Below, one piece after another: positions 7,540 through 13,753 of a stretch of 13,753 nt of DNA. Positions within the stretch are counted from its first letter, which is position 1; each line of letters starts with the position of its first letter. A model generated the notes under the pieces. That model saw only the letters and a program-made list of their open reading frames with translations, ran no database searches and had not been told where the DNA came from. The stretch is from an uncultured Eubacteriales bacterium (lineage in GTDB: Bacteria > Bacillota > Clostridia > Oscillospirales > Oscillospiraceae), in assembly GCA_900554705.1 (NCBI GenBank), contig USIH01000043.1, forward strand, positions 1 to 13,753, given 5' to 3'. The position numbers were made by a program, and so were the translations under genes.

Positions 7540-8413
7540 TTGACTCCATCCTTTCCATATGAACGCTGTGGTCTGCGCCGATGGTAATCAGTGTAGAGAA
7601 CAGTCCCTCGGAAAGCAGCTTTTGATAGACCGGTCGCCGGAACAGATCCGTCCGGCCGTACGCGTGAACCGTTGCAAGGAAGCGAACGCCGCAATAGCCG
7701 CCGTGCACGACCGCCTGCGCGTCCTCCGCCGCGCTGATCTCGTCAAGTGCGATCCATTGCGGCGACATGGTGCGCAGCAGGATCTCGACCGCTGCCGCCT
7801 TGTTTGCCCCGCTGAGGACATCCGTATGTCTGCCGATGTCAAACTGCGGCACACCGTCGACGGCTCCGGCGATCTCCAACCGCTCGTCCGCAACGCCGAC
7901 GCGCCAACCGTAGCGGTCGGAGATTTGACGGATCAGGTCGCGCAGCACCGTCGTCTTGCCGCACCCGGGCGGCCCCGCCAGCAGCGCGGAGCGCGGATGT
8001 GTCCAGAGATAATCCACGGCGGCGTCCGCGCAGCCGCGCACCTGTCGCGCGATACGCAAATTGAGCGAGGAAATTTCCTTGATCGTGCTGATCTCGTCCC
8101 CGCGCTGTACCGCGCTGCCGCAAATGCCGAGCCTGTGTCCCCCCGGTATCGTCACGAAGCCGCTGCGCAGCATATTCTGCGCCGCATAAACGGAGTGATC
8201 GGTCGCGGCCGCGACGATCCGGTTGATCGTTTCGCGTGTTGCGGTCAGGTTTTCCAGCGCGATCTCTTTTCCTCCCGCAGAAAGCCAAACAGGTTGTCCG
8301 TTGCGCACGCGAAGCTCTTCCGGACTGATACCCGTCCGTTTGATTTTCTCCTCAACAGCCGTCCGGATGTTTTCCGGACAGATCTGCAAAGCCTGTCTGA
8401 TCTCCTTTGTCAT
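7532..8413 (-). CDS. spoIIIAA: Stage III sporulation protein AA, secretion-type ATPase
   Basis: Cytosolic mother-cell ATPase of the SpoIIIA complex, related to the ATPases of type II/IV secretion and pilus systems; thought to energise transport or assembly of the feeding-tube channel. The 293 residues include an N-terminal domain to about 140, Walker A GPPGCGKT (147-154), a DERLE segment (176-180), Walker B-like WIALDEIS (220-227), and a His-containing FLATVHA (245-251). All are in the order expected for the family. No transmembrane segment is seen. The ATG at 8413 has GGGAG ten bases upstream. It is the first gene of the spoIIIA run, lying about 50 bases after a terminator. Confidence 0.97.
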   Translation of the reverse strand: MTKEIRQALQICPENIRTAVEEKIKRTGISPEELRVRNGQPVWLSAGGKEIALENLTATRETINRIVAAATDHSVYAAQNMLRSGFVTIPGGHRLGICGSAVQRGDEISTIKEISSLNLRIARQVRGCADAAVDYLWTHPRSALLAGPPGCGKTTVLRDLIRQISDRYGWRVGVADERLEIAGAVDGVPQFDIGRHTDVLSGANKAAAVEILLRTMSPQWIALDEISAAEDAQAVVHGGYCGVRFLATVHAYGRTDLFRRPVYQKLLSEGLFSTLITIGADHSVHMERMESNV

Positions 8414-8433
8414 CGTACTTCAACTCCCACAAG

Positions 8434-8463
8434 ACCTTATGCGCCCGCAAAGTAAAGTAGGAC
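8434..8463 (-). promoter_or_regulatory. Candidate sigma-E promoter of the spoIIIA operon
   Basis: The minus strand reads GTCCTACT, a 14-base spacer, then CATAAGGT. Compared from memory with the sigma-E consensus (GTCATATT, 13-15 bases, CATACAAT), the -35 agrees at six of eight positions and the -10 at five. Sigma-E control of spoIIIA is known in B. subtilis. It starts directly after the U-tract of the upstream terminator. A weakness is that the expected start of transcription would fall at or just before the GGGAG site of spoIIIAA, giving a very short leader. Confidence 0.35.
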
Positions 8464-8500
8464 AAAAAAATAACGCGGAAAGCGTATTCGCTTCCCGCGT
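8464..8500 (-). terminator. Rho-independent terminator of the ECF S-component gene
   Basis: On the minus strand ACGCGGGAAGCG and CGCTTTCCGCGT form a 12-base-pair stem (one G-U pair) with an AATA loop. It is followed by TT, A and a run of seven T. It lies 22 bases after the stop of the ECF S-component gene and separates that gene from the spoIIIA operon. Confidence 0.93.
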
Positions 8501-8522
8501 CAGTCGATCGGTTTTTCGTTTG

Positions 8523-9140
8523 TTACTGTGCAGAGGCACGATGCAGCGCAAGATAGACGCCCTTGCTGATGGCGCTGCCAAGCACGGCACAGACCAGAGC
8601 CTCGATGAGCCCCTGCAAGCCGACAAACAGCACAATGAACAACAAGAAATTCTGCGCGCCGAGATTGGTCACAAAGCCCTGAATATAGCTCGTCCGGTAG
8701 AAGCACAGACACAGCGTCGTCATAAAGAAGATCGTGTTGAGCAGCGCGCCGCTGAGCGACGCCGCAACAAAAGCGGCCATGTCGTACTTTTTAGGGAGCC
8801 GGCGGTGCAGCGCGCGGAAGATCAGCCCGCAGCACCAGCCCATCAGCGTCCGCGTCGGGACGCAGACAAGGAATGTGAAAAACGGCTGGATCGCCAGCAG
8901 CTCCGCGCCAAACGTGCTTTTTCCAAAGCATTCGGCAAAGCTGATCAGACCGAAAACCGCGCCGAGGATCGCGCCTCCGGTCGGTCCGAGTAAGATCGCT
9001 CCGACAATGACCGGCACCTGTAGGATCGTCATTTCGATCACCGGCGTCTTGATCATGCCAAGTCCGGTCGTCTCCAGCAGCAAGAGCACTGCCGTAAGGA
9101 CGCCAAGTTCCGTCAGATAACGTGTGTGTTGCTTATTCAT
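8523..9140 (-). CDS. ECF transporter S component, substrate unknown
   Basis: Substrate-binding membrane subunit of an energy-coupling-factor vitamin/cofactor importer; it would dock with shared EcfA/EcfA'/EcfT, none of which is in this window. The 205 residues hold about six hydrophobic segments. Family-like features are the early region (LGVLTAVLLLLETTGLG, 12-28), the glycine-rich GAILLGPTGGAILGAVFGL (47-65), and SLSGALLNTIFF (128-139). The pattern fits the PF12822-type S components, and a pantothenate-type transporter (PanT-like) is possible, but I cannot assign a substrate from sequence alone. The ATG at 9140 has AGGAGG five bases upstream. The gene is followed by a strong terminator and preceded by the ftsK stop 70 bases away, so it may be transcribed from its own promoter or by read-through from ftsK. 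Confidence 0.85.
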   Translation of the reverse strand: MNKQHTRYLTELGVLTAVLLLLETTGLGMIKTPVIEMTILQVPVIVGAILLGPTGGAILGAVFGLISFAECFGKSTFGAELLAIQPFFTFLVCVPTRTLMGWCCGLIFRALHRRLPKKYDMAAFVAASLSGALLNTIFFMTTLCLCFYRTSYIQGFVTNLGAQNFLLFIVLFVGLQGLIEALVCAVLGSAISKGVYLALHRASAQ

Positions 9141-9159
9141 AATTTCCTCCTGCTGTCGC

Positions 9160-9173
9160 TCCGTGTAAACGGA
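9160..9173. promoter_or_regulatory. Short inverted repeat upstream of the ECF S-component gene
   Basis: TCCGT and ACGGA are separated by four bases (GTAA on the plus strand), placed just before the ribosome binding site of the ECF S-component gene. It could be an operator half-site pair or a small leader hairpin. With five-base arms it may also be chance. No riboswitch is recognisable in this 70-base gap. Confidence 0.2.
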
Positions 9174-9210
9174 TGCAATGCATATTATGTTCCCGCCAAA
9201 GGCGAAAAAC

Positions 9211-11691
9211 TCAAATTTCTTCTTCCACCGGCGCGGTTTCGCCGTTTTGCATCTGCTGCCACTGCTCCTTGGTGATCAGAAGCTGGCGCGGCTTTGCGCC
9301 CTCAAACGACCCGACAATGCCGCGCTCCTCCATCTCGTCGACGATGCGCGCGGCACGTGCGTAGCCAAGCTTCAGGCGGCGCTGTAGCATGGAAACGGAC
9401 GCCTGACCGGTCTCCAAAATGACCTCCACCGCGGCAGGAAGAAGCTCGTCGCCGTGGTTGTCGTCTGCGGAGGAGCGACCCGCGTCGCCCGAACCGGCCT
9501 TTCCGCCTTGCTCGGCACGCTTGTCGATCTGCTCCATAACCTCAGAGGAATAATTGCTGGAGCAATTCTGCTTGATGGCGTTGACAACGCTCTGCACCTC
9601 GTCATCCGTGACGAAGCAGCCCTGCACACGCTTCGGCTTTCCTTGTCCGAGCGGTGCAAAGAGCATATCGCCCTTGCCGACAAGTTTTTCCGCGCCCTGC
9701 GTATCGAGGATGATGCGCGACTCCATTGCGGAGGAGACGGCAAAGGCGATACGCGAGGGAATATTGGCCTTCATAAGGCCGGTGATGACGTCCGCAGAGG
9801 GACGCTGCGTCGCAATGACCAAATGGATGCCGCTGGCACGTCCCATCTGCGCGATGCGGCAGATGGACTCTTCCACTTCTTTGGCCGCAACAAGCATGAG
9901 GTCGGCAAGCTCGTCGATCACGACGACAATCTGCGGCAGCGGCTCCAGCTCCGGATCGCCCTGAACTGCCTTGTTATAGGACTCCAGATCGCGCACGCCT
10001 TCCTCCGACATCAGGCGGTAGCGGCGCATCATTTCCGTGACCGTCCACTGAAGCGCGCCCGCCGCCTTCTTTGGGTCGGTCACGACCGGAATGAGCAGGT
10101 GCGGAATGCCGTTATACACGCCAAGCTCGACCATTTTCGGATCGATCATGATGAGCTTGACCTCGTCGGGCTGCGCCTTATACAGCAGCGACAGGATGAG
10201 CGTGTTCATGCAGACGGATTTGCCCGAGCCGGTCGTGCCCGCGATGAGCATATGCGGCAGCTTGGCAATGTCGCCGACGATGCAGTTGCCGCTGATGTCC
10301 TTGCCCACCGCAAAGGAGATCTTGGACTTGCTTGTCTTAAACGCGGCAGAGTCGATCACCTCGCGCGCAAAGACGGTATTGACGGATTTGTTCGGCACCT
10401 CGATGCCGACGACCGAGATCTTATCCGGAATGGCGGAAATGCGTACACCCGTCGCGCCGAGGGAGAGCGCAATGTCGTCGGCAAGGTTCGTGATCTTGGA
10501 GAGCTTCACACCGCGGTCAAGCTCCAGCTCATAGCGCGTGATCGCGGGGCCGCGAATGACGTTCACGATATGCGGCTCGATCCCGAAGCTCTTGAGCGAA
10601 TCGGCAAGGCGGCGCGAGTTTTCGCGCATCTCCGCCGTAGCATCGACTGTGCCGCGTCTGCCGGGCTGAAGCAGCTCGACCGTGGGGAAGACATAGACCC
10701 CCTGCTGCGGCTTGTCTTCGATCTGGCGGGCAATATCGACCGCCGCAGCCGCTACCTCTGCCTTTTTCATCTTTTCAGGCTCCTGCGCCGCGACAGGCAC
10801 GGGTTTGGCGGCGGGTTGCTGCACGGGCTCCACTGCAGGCCGTTCTACCGACTCCTGCACGGCAGTGGCAGGATCCGGCTCCTCAGGGTCTTGCAGCTCG
10901 ATCTCGTCGATCGTGACCTGCTTTGCCTTACTGTTGACCAGAAACTCGTCCGGCGAGAGCACGCGCGACTTCTTGGTCTTCTTTTTCGTCTCGTTGAGCG
11001 CCGGAGGATCGTCAACCGGAATGTCGATCTCCGCGTTGCGCTTGCGCTCCACCCGTTCAATGTGCTTGTTTGCAAGGTGATTGACGATCCGCTCGGCGCG
11101 GTCGACCTCCGGTTCCTCCTCACGCGCCTTCTCCGGACGCGGCCGGTTGCGGATGGCGTTGATCAGGCTGCGCAGGGAGATGCCCATCAGGTTCAGCACC
11201 TGCAAAAACAGCAGGCCGAAGGACGTGATCAGCGCACCGACGGGCGTGATCGCCTTGGAAACACCGATCGCGAGCAGGCCGCCCAGCAGGCCGCCGGTGT
11301 CCGCCTTATAGCCGCCACGATAGAGCTGTCCGACCATGTTGAGCTTCGGGTCGATGTCAACGCCGAAGATCAGATGGTAAATCACCGCCATGGTCAACGT
11401 CACCGTGAAACAGTAAACCACGCGCAGGATCGGCGCCTTTTTCCCGCGAAACAGCAGGAAGGACGCATAGAAGAAGGACAGTGGCAGAAGGTAGCGGCCG
11501 ATCTGTCCGAGCAGCCCCGCGAAAAATTTTGCGCAGGGCGCGATCAAGAACGCCTTCGTGTTAAAGCAGCAGATCAGCGCGTAAAAGCCGGCGATCAGGA
11601 AAATGATTGCAAACAGCTCTTTGCGATCCTGCTGGCTCTTTTTCTTGTTTTTGGAAGAATTTGAGGTCGTGCGTTTCTGATTGGTTGCCAA
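9211..11691 (-). CDS. ftsK: FtsK/SpoIIIE family DNA translocase
   Basis: Membrane-anchored ATP-driven DNA pump that clears chromosome from the septum and, in spore formers, moves the chromosome into the forespore. The 826 residues are typical. A basic N-terminus is followed by a four-helix membrane domain (about 26-175) and a charged, Pro/Gln-rich linker (about 180-310). The alpha domain runs about 312-440 and the beta RecA-like domain about 445-705, with Walker A GTTGSGKS (485-492) and Walker B VVVIDELADLM (589-599). The C-terminal gamma winged helix spans about 748-810 (VSMLQRRLKLGYARAARIVD), which reads KOPS/SRS sequences. The start is TTG at 11691 with GAGGGGG about seven bases upstream. 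In B. subtilis, spoIIIE also lies near tepA. I cannot tell from sequence whether it serves division, sporulation or both. Confidence 0.97.
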   Translation of the reverse strand: MATNQKRTTSNSSKNKKKSQQDRKELFAIIFLIAGFYALICCFNTKAFLIAPCAKFFAGLLGQIGRYLLPLSFFYASFLLFRGKKAPILRVVYCFTVTLTMAVIYHLIFGVDIDPKLNMVGQLYRGGYKADTGGLLGGLLAIGVSKAITPVGALITSFGLLFLQVLNLMGISLRSLINAIRNRPRPEKAREEEPEVDRAERIVNHLANKHIERVERKRNAEIDIPVDDPPALNETKKKTKKSRVLSPDEFLVNSKAKQVTIDEIELQDPEEPDPATAVQESVERPAVEPVQQPAAKPVPVAAQEPEKMKKAEVAAAAVDIARQIEDKPQQGVYVFPTVELLQPGRRGTVDATAEMRENSRRLADSLKSFGIEPHIVNVIRGPAITRYELELDRGVKLSKITNLADDIALSLGATGVRISAIPDKISVVGIEVPNKSVNTVFAREVIDSAAFKTSKSKISFAVGKDISGNCIVGDIAKLPHMLIAGTTGSGKSVCMNTLILSLLYKAQPDEVKLIMIDPKMVELGVYNGIPHLLIPVVTDPKKAAGALQWTVTEMMRRYRLMSEEGVRDLESYNKAVQGDPELEPLPQIVVVIDELADLMLVAAKEVEESICRIAQMGRASGIHLVIATQRPSADVITGLMKANIPSRIAFAVSSAMESRIILDTQGAEKLVGKGDMLFAPLGQGKPKRVQGCFVTDDEVQSVVNAIKQNCSSNYSSEVMEQIDKRAEQGGKAGSGDAGRSSADDNHGDELLPAAVEVILETGQASVSMLQRRLKLGYARAARIVDEMEERGIVGSFEGAKPRQLLITKEQWQQMQNGETAPVEEEI

Positions 11692-11706
11692 GGTAAGTCC
11701 CCCTCT

Positions 11707-12546
11707 CTAAGAGTTGATGAGCGCAAGGATCAGCATGACTGCGGCCAGATCCCAGCAATAGTAGGAAAACACGGCAAATTTGCCTCTGTTCAGCAGGTAC
11801 TTAAAATACTGCACGGCGAGGTTTCCGCAAATTGCGGAAACGATGCAGGCAAGCAGGCACGGGAGGAACAGAGAAAACGTGAATTTTGCGAGCGCCACGG
11901 CGCGAATGAAGCGGAAGAAAAACAGCGCGATCGAGGCGGCAAGCGCCAGAAGATAGGTCAGCCGGAAATTATAGTCCGGCGCCAAACCGCAGAGCTTTCC
12001 CGCGCTGTAGGATGCGGCGACCGGCGAAAGCCCCGGCAGCACGCAAACGGCGCGCGCCGCGCCGACCACGGCGACCTCCGGCAGCATGACCGTCTTTTCC
12101 GTCTTTTTCCCGTCGGCATAGCGGGAGGCAAAGAAGATCAGCGCTCCGTTGAGCGCAAGAAAGACCGCGTTCACCACAAGACCGTTCAGCCGCTCTGCCG
12201 CAGCCGTAAAGATCAGGGACAGCAGACACGGAAGCAGCGCGCACATACCTAACAGGGCGCTTCTTCTGCGCAGCGCAAGCGCCGGTGAAATACGACGACG
12301 GCGCGGCGGCCGCCGCAGTACGCGCATACCGGCGCGCAGGCCGCACCAGTCCGCTGCAAAAGAGACGCGCAGCGCAAGGACAAGCCCCAACGTGATCGCG
12401 GCGCGCAGGTAAAGCCCGCCGCCGGAAAAGACGGACGGCAGATGGAACGCGCGATAAAGCACGGAGGCGTGCGCGCCAAAAGAGACCGGCAGCAGCTCCG
12501 TCACGCCGCCGATCATGCCATAGAGAATGGCTACCCAGATGTTCAA
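11707..12546 (-). CDS. UppP/BacA-like membrane protein with degenerate active site
   Basis: Homologue of undecaprenyl-diphosphate phosphatase (BacA/UppP), which recycles the lipid carrier of peptidoglycan. The 279 residues have the family's topology and recognisable blocks: GMIGGVTELLPVSFGAH (10-26) corresponds to EGLTEFLPVSSTGH, and VLPGLSPVAASYSAG (169-183) to the PGxSRSGxT motif. Essential positions differ: the first Glu is Gly13, the second Ser of PVSS is Phe23, and the SRSG Arg, Ser and Gly are Pro175, Val176 and Ala177. Glu17, Ser22 and His26 are kept. An Arg-rich loop (about 75-95) is unusual. The start is the TTG at 12546, with AGGAG eight bases upstream. A longer frame to 12585 has no better site, and the closer ATG is out of frame and ends after two codons. 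Phosphatase activity is doubtful; the role is unknown. It lies directly before ftsK and probably shares its transcript. Confidence 0.8.
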   Translation of the reverse strand: MNIWVAILYGMIGGVTELLPVSFGAHASVLYRAFHLPSVFSGGGLYLRAAITLGLVLALRVSFAADWCGLRAGMRVLRRPPRRRRISPALALRRRSALLGMCALLPCLLSLIFTAAAERLNGLVVNAVFLALNGALIFFASRYADGKKTEKTVMLPEVAVVGAARAVCVLPGLSPVAASYSAGKLCGLAPDYNFRLTYLLALAASIALFFFRFIRAVALAKFTFSLFLPCLLACIVSAICGNLAVQYFKYLLNRGKFAVFSYYCWDLAAVMLILALINS

Positions 12547-12617
12547 ATCATGTTCTCCTGTATGTAAGCGGGGCGCTGCCCGCAAGAATTTCCAGAGGAT
12601 GTGTCAAACCTCGGAAC

Positions 12618-12646
12618 ATTATAGCACAAGTCATGGAAAATTTCTA
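12618..12646 (-). promoter_or_regulatory. Candidate sigma-A promoter for the UppP-like gene and ftsK
   Basis: The minus strand reads TAGAAA, a 17-base spacer ending in TGC, then TATAAT. This is a perfect -10 with an extended TGn element and a four-of-six -35. The first three bases of the -35 are the TAG stop codon of tepA. It lies about 70 bases before the TTG start of the UppP-like gene. Confidence 0.65.
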
Positions 12647-13333
12647 TCCTTTTTTTCGCTTGCGTTTATCGGAGGCGATCATGCGATGGAGCGTGTCGAG
12701 TGCGTCATGCAGGCTGCCGAGCCGGTCGATCAGACCGCTTGCGACCGCCTCTTTGCCGTAGATGATCGTTCCTACGTCCGTTGCGATCTGTCCGGTCGCC
12801 ATCATATAGCCCTGAAAAGCCTCTCTGCTGATGCGCGAATTGGCCGTCACAAAGTCCGTGATCTGCTCCTGAATGCGCTGAAAATAGTGATAGGTCGCCG
12901 GTGCGCCCACGACCGTTCCGCTCATGCGCACCGGATGGATCATCATGCTTGCGCTGGGCGCGATCATGCTGCGCTTGGCGGAGACCGCGAGCGGTATGCC
13001 AATGGAGTGCCCGCCGCCCAGCACCAACGATACGCTCGGTTTTTTCATGCCGGAGATCAGTTCGGATATTGCAAGCCCCGCCTCGATGTCGCCGCCCACG
13101 GTGTTGAGCAGGAGCAAAAGGCCGTCGATCTCCTCGCTCTCCTCAATGGTCGCAAGCAGGGGCAGAACGTGTTCATACTTTGTGGTTTTTACGGTCTCCG
13201 GCGCGACCTGATGCCCTTCGATCTGTCCGATGATGGTCAGCGTGTAGATGCTGCTGTTTTCCCGCTTGGTCAGACCTGCGCCGAGCTCCTCTAAACGCTC
13301 CTGCGAAAGGCTCTTTTCTTCATCCATTGCCAT
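12644..13333 (-). CDS. tepA: TepA-type ClpP-fold serine protease
   Basis: Peptidase S14 relative of ClpP, of the cytosolic TepA (YmfB) type found near spoIIIE in Bacillus; reported in B. subtilis to affect protein export and possibly to act on small peptides or spore proteins. The 229 residues show IYTLTIIGQIEGH (29-41), NTVGGDIEAGLAI (77-89), a nucleophile elbow GGGHSIG with Ser110, MIHP with His133, and a C-terminal EAVASGLIDRLG (196-207). The likely acid is Asp187. The basic tail KRKRKKG is unusual. The first ATG at 13333 is used; a second in-frame ATG at 13327 is possible, as GGAAGG spacing fits either. Divergent from the TSCPD gene. The stop overlaps the next promoter. Confidence 0.92.
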   Translation of the reverse strand: MAMDEEKSLSQERLEELGAGLTKRENSSIYTLTIIGQIEGHQVAPETVKTTKYEHVLPLLATIEESEEIDGLLLLLNTVGGDIEAGLAISELISGMKKPSVSLVLGGGHSIGIPLAVSAKRSMIAPSASMMIHPVRMSGTVVGAPATYHYFQRIQEQITDFVTANSRISREAFQGYMMATGQIATDVGTIIYGKEAVASGLIDRLGSLHDALDTLHRMIASDKRKRKKG

Positions 13334-13385
13334 CCCTTCCTTCCGTTGTTAGTATGACCCATGAAACGGAATTTAGACGCGGCAC

Positions 13386-13414
13386 TTGAAAAAAGGTGCG
13401 CTCTCTGATATAAT
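13386..13414 (+). promoter_or_regulatory. Near-consensus sigma-A promoter of the TSCPD gene
   Basis: TTGAAA (13386-13391), a 17-base spacer, then TATAAT (13409-13414). The -10 is perfect and the -35 matches five of six. It lies 25 bases before the start of the TSCPD gene. Read as a codon, the first TTG of the -35 is also an in-frame possible start, but it would sit inside the promoter and so cannot be on this transcript. Confidence 0.88.
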
Positions 13415-13426
13415 GAAAAAAAACAC

Positions 13427-13432
13427 AGGAGG
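13427..13432 (+). promoter_or_regulatory. Ribosome binding site that fixes the TSCPD start
   Basis: A perfect AGGAGG lies seven bases before the ATG at 13440. It rules out in-frame TTG/ATG codons upstream, which lie within or next to the promoter. Confidence 0.92.
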
Positions 13433-13439
13433 CTTCTCT

Positions 13440-13694
13440 ATGCAGCATTTTGAATATAAGACCCACGGCACCTGCTCTTCCATGATCATTTTCGATCTGG
13501 ATGGCACCACGATCCATAACGTCCGCTTTATCAACGGTTGCTCCGGCAACACGCAAGGCGTCGCCGCACTCGCGGAGGGACAGCAGCTCGACACGGTGAT
13601 CGCACGTCTGCGCGGCATCCGCTGCGGCAGCAAAGCGACCTCCTGCCCCGATCAGCTCGCCTGCGCCCTGTCTGCCGCGAAAGATCAACTGTAA
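13440..13694 (+). CDS. Small TSCPD-domain protein (TIGR03905-like), function unknown
   Basis: An 84-residue protein made almost wholly of a TSCPD domain, the Cys-rich module also found at the C-terminus of some B12-dependent ribonucleotide reductases. Standalone copies are common in Firmicutes and have no established role that I know of. Visible: YKTHGTCSSMIIFDLDGTTI (6-25), NGCSGNTQGV (32-41), and the name-giving IRCGSKATSCPDQLA (60-74). Cysteines are at 12, 34, 62, 69 and 75. The four at 12, 34, 62 and 69 fit a metal- or nucleic-acid-binding site, but that is inference; Cys75 is extra. There is no signal peptide or membrane segment. It is the only plus-strand gene, transcribed away from tepA from its own strong promoter. 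No terminator is clear in the 59 bases after the stop. Confidence 0.9.
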   Translation: MQHFEYKTHGTCSSMIIFDLDGTTIHNVRFINGCSGNTQGVAALAEGQQLDTVIARLRGIRCGSKATSCPDQLACALSAAKDQL

Positions 13695-13753
13695 CATATC
13701 AGACTGTCAAAAAAGTCCGTAACCGTCAAAATCAATGTCACTTAGTTAGCAAG

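Noticed and set aside
9194..9205. Small CGCC-AAA-GGCG hairpin just after ftsK as a terminator
   Set aside because: On the ftsK strand the stem has only four pairs and is followed by GGAAC, not a U-tract; the T-run lies before the stem.
9454..11664. A 736-codon open frame on the plus strand, fully antisense to ftsK
   Set aside because: It lacks recognisable domains, is rich in Arg, His, Asp and Leu as expected for the complement of a GC-rich gene, and its length follows from codon bias of ftsK. The ftsK frame has complete family motifs end to end.
12547..12585. N-terminal extension of the UppP-like gene from the TTG at 12585
   Set aside because: The added residues do not match UppP, and the AGGAG site inside the extension is placed for the TTG at 12546.
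13334..13385. A promoter for tepA (CATACT with an upstream TCTAAA)
   Set aside because: Both boxes are poor matches and no extended -10 or sporulation-sigma pattern is convincing, so no call is made.
13386..13439. Upstream extension of the TSCPD gene from a TTG at 13386
   Set aside because: The TTG is the -35 box and the extension covers the -10, so it cannot be on the mRNA. A strong AGGAGG marks the ATG at 13440.
13695..13753. Possible terminator after the TSCPD gene (GACT and AGTC around an A-rich loop)
   Set aside because: A four-pair stem with no U-tract on the plus strand is too weak to call.

Overview
This 13.75 kb window looks like chromosomal DNA from a GC-rich, endospore-forming member of the class Clostridia. 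An Oscillospirales-type gut bacterium would fit, but that placement is inference from gene content and base composition; there is no rRNA gene to confirm it. Coding density is very high. Seventeen protein genes are supported: sixteen on the minus strand and one (a TSCPD-domain gene at the right end) on the plus strand. No gap between genes exceeds about 110 bases. No mobile element, CRISPR array, tRNA or rRNA was seen.

Reading in the minus-strand direction of transcription (right to left), the first block is a TepA-type ClpP-fold protease, a UppP/BacA-like membrane protein with a decayed active site, and a full-length FtsK/SpoIIIE DNA translocase. A promoter whose -35 box includes the tepA stop codon appears to drive the last two. 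Next comes a lone ECF-transporter S component ending in a textbook intrinsic terminator. Immediately after that terminator lies the complete eight-gene spoIIIA operon (spoIIIAA to spoIIIAH), preceded by a candidate sigma-E promoter. SpoIIIA builds the mother-cell half of the channel between mother cell and forespore during engulfment, so the organism probably sporulates.

With no convincing terminator in between, spoIIIAH is followed by housekeeping genes: an Asp23/YqhY protein, nusB, a TsaD/Kae1-like paralogue, xseA, xseB and a 5'-partial-in-window ispA (its C-terminus runs off the left edge). From memory of Bacillus subtilis, this matches the order spoIIIA-accB-accC-yqhY-nusB-folD-xseA-xseB-ispA. 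The differences are that accB/accC are absent and a TsaD-like gene stands where folD would be. Most junctions overlap by 1 to 20 bases, which indicates translational coupling.

At the right end a near-consensus vegetative promoter and a strong ribosome binding site drive the TSCPD gene, divergent from tepA. The last 59 bases (13695-13753) hold no gene and no clear terminator that I can see.

I did not find an obviously new multi-gene system. The two items most worth follow-up are the UppP-like protein lacking conserved catalytic residues beside ftsK/spoIIIE, and the TsaD paralogue between nusB and xseA.
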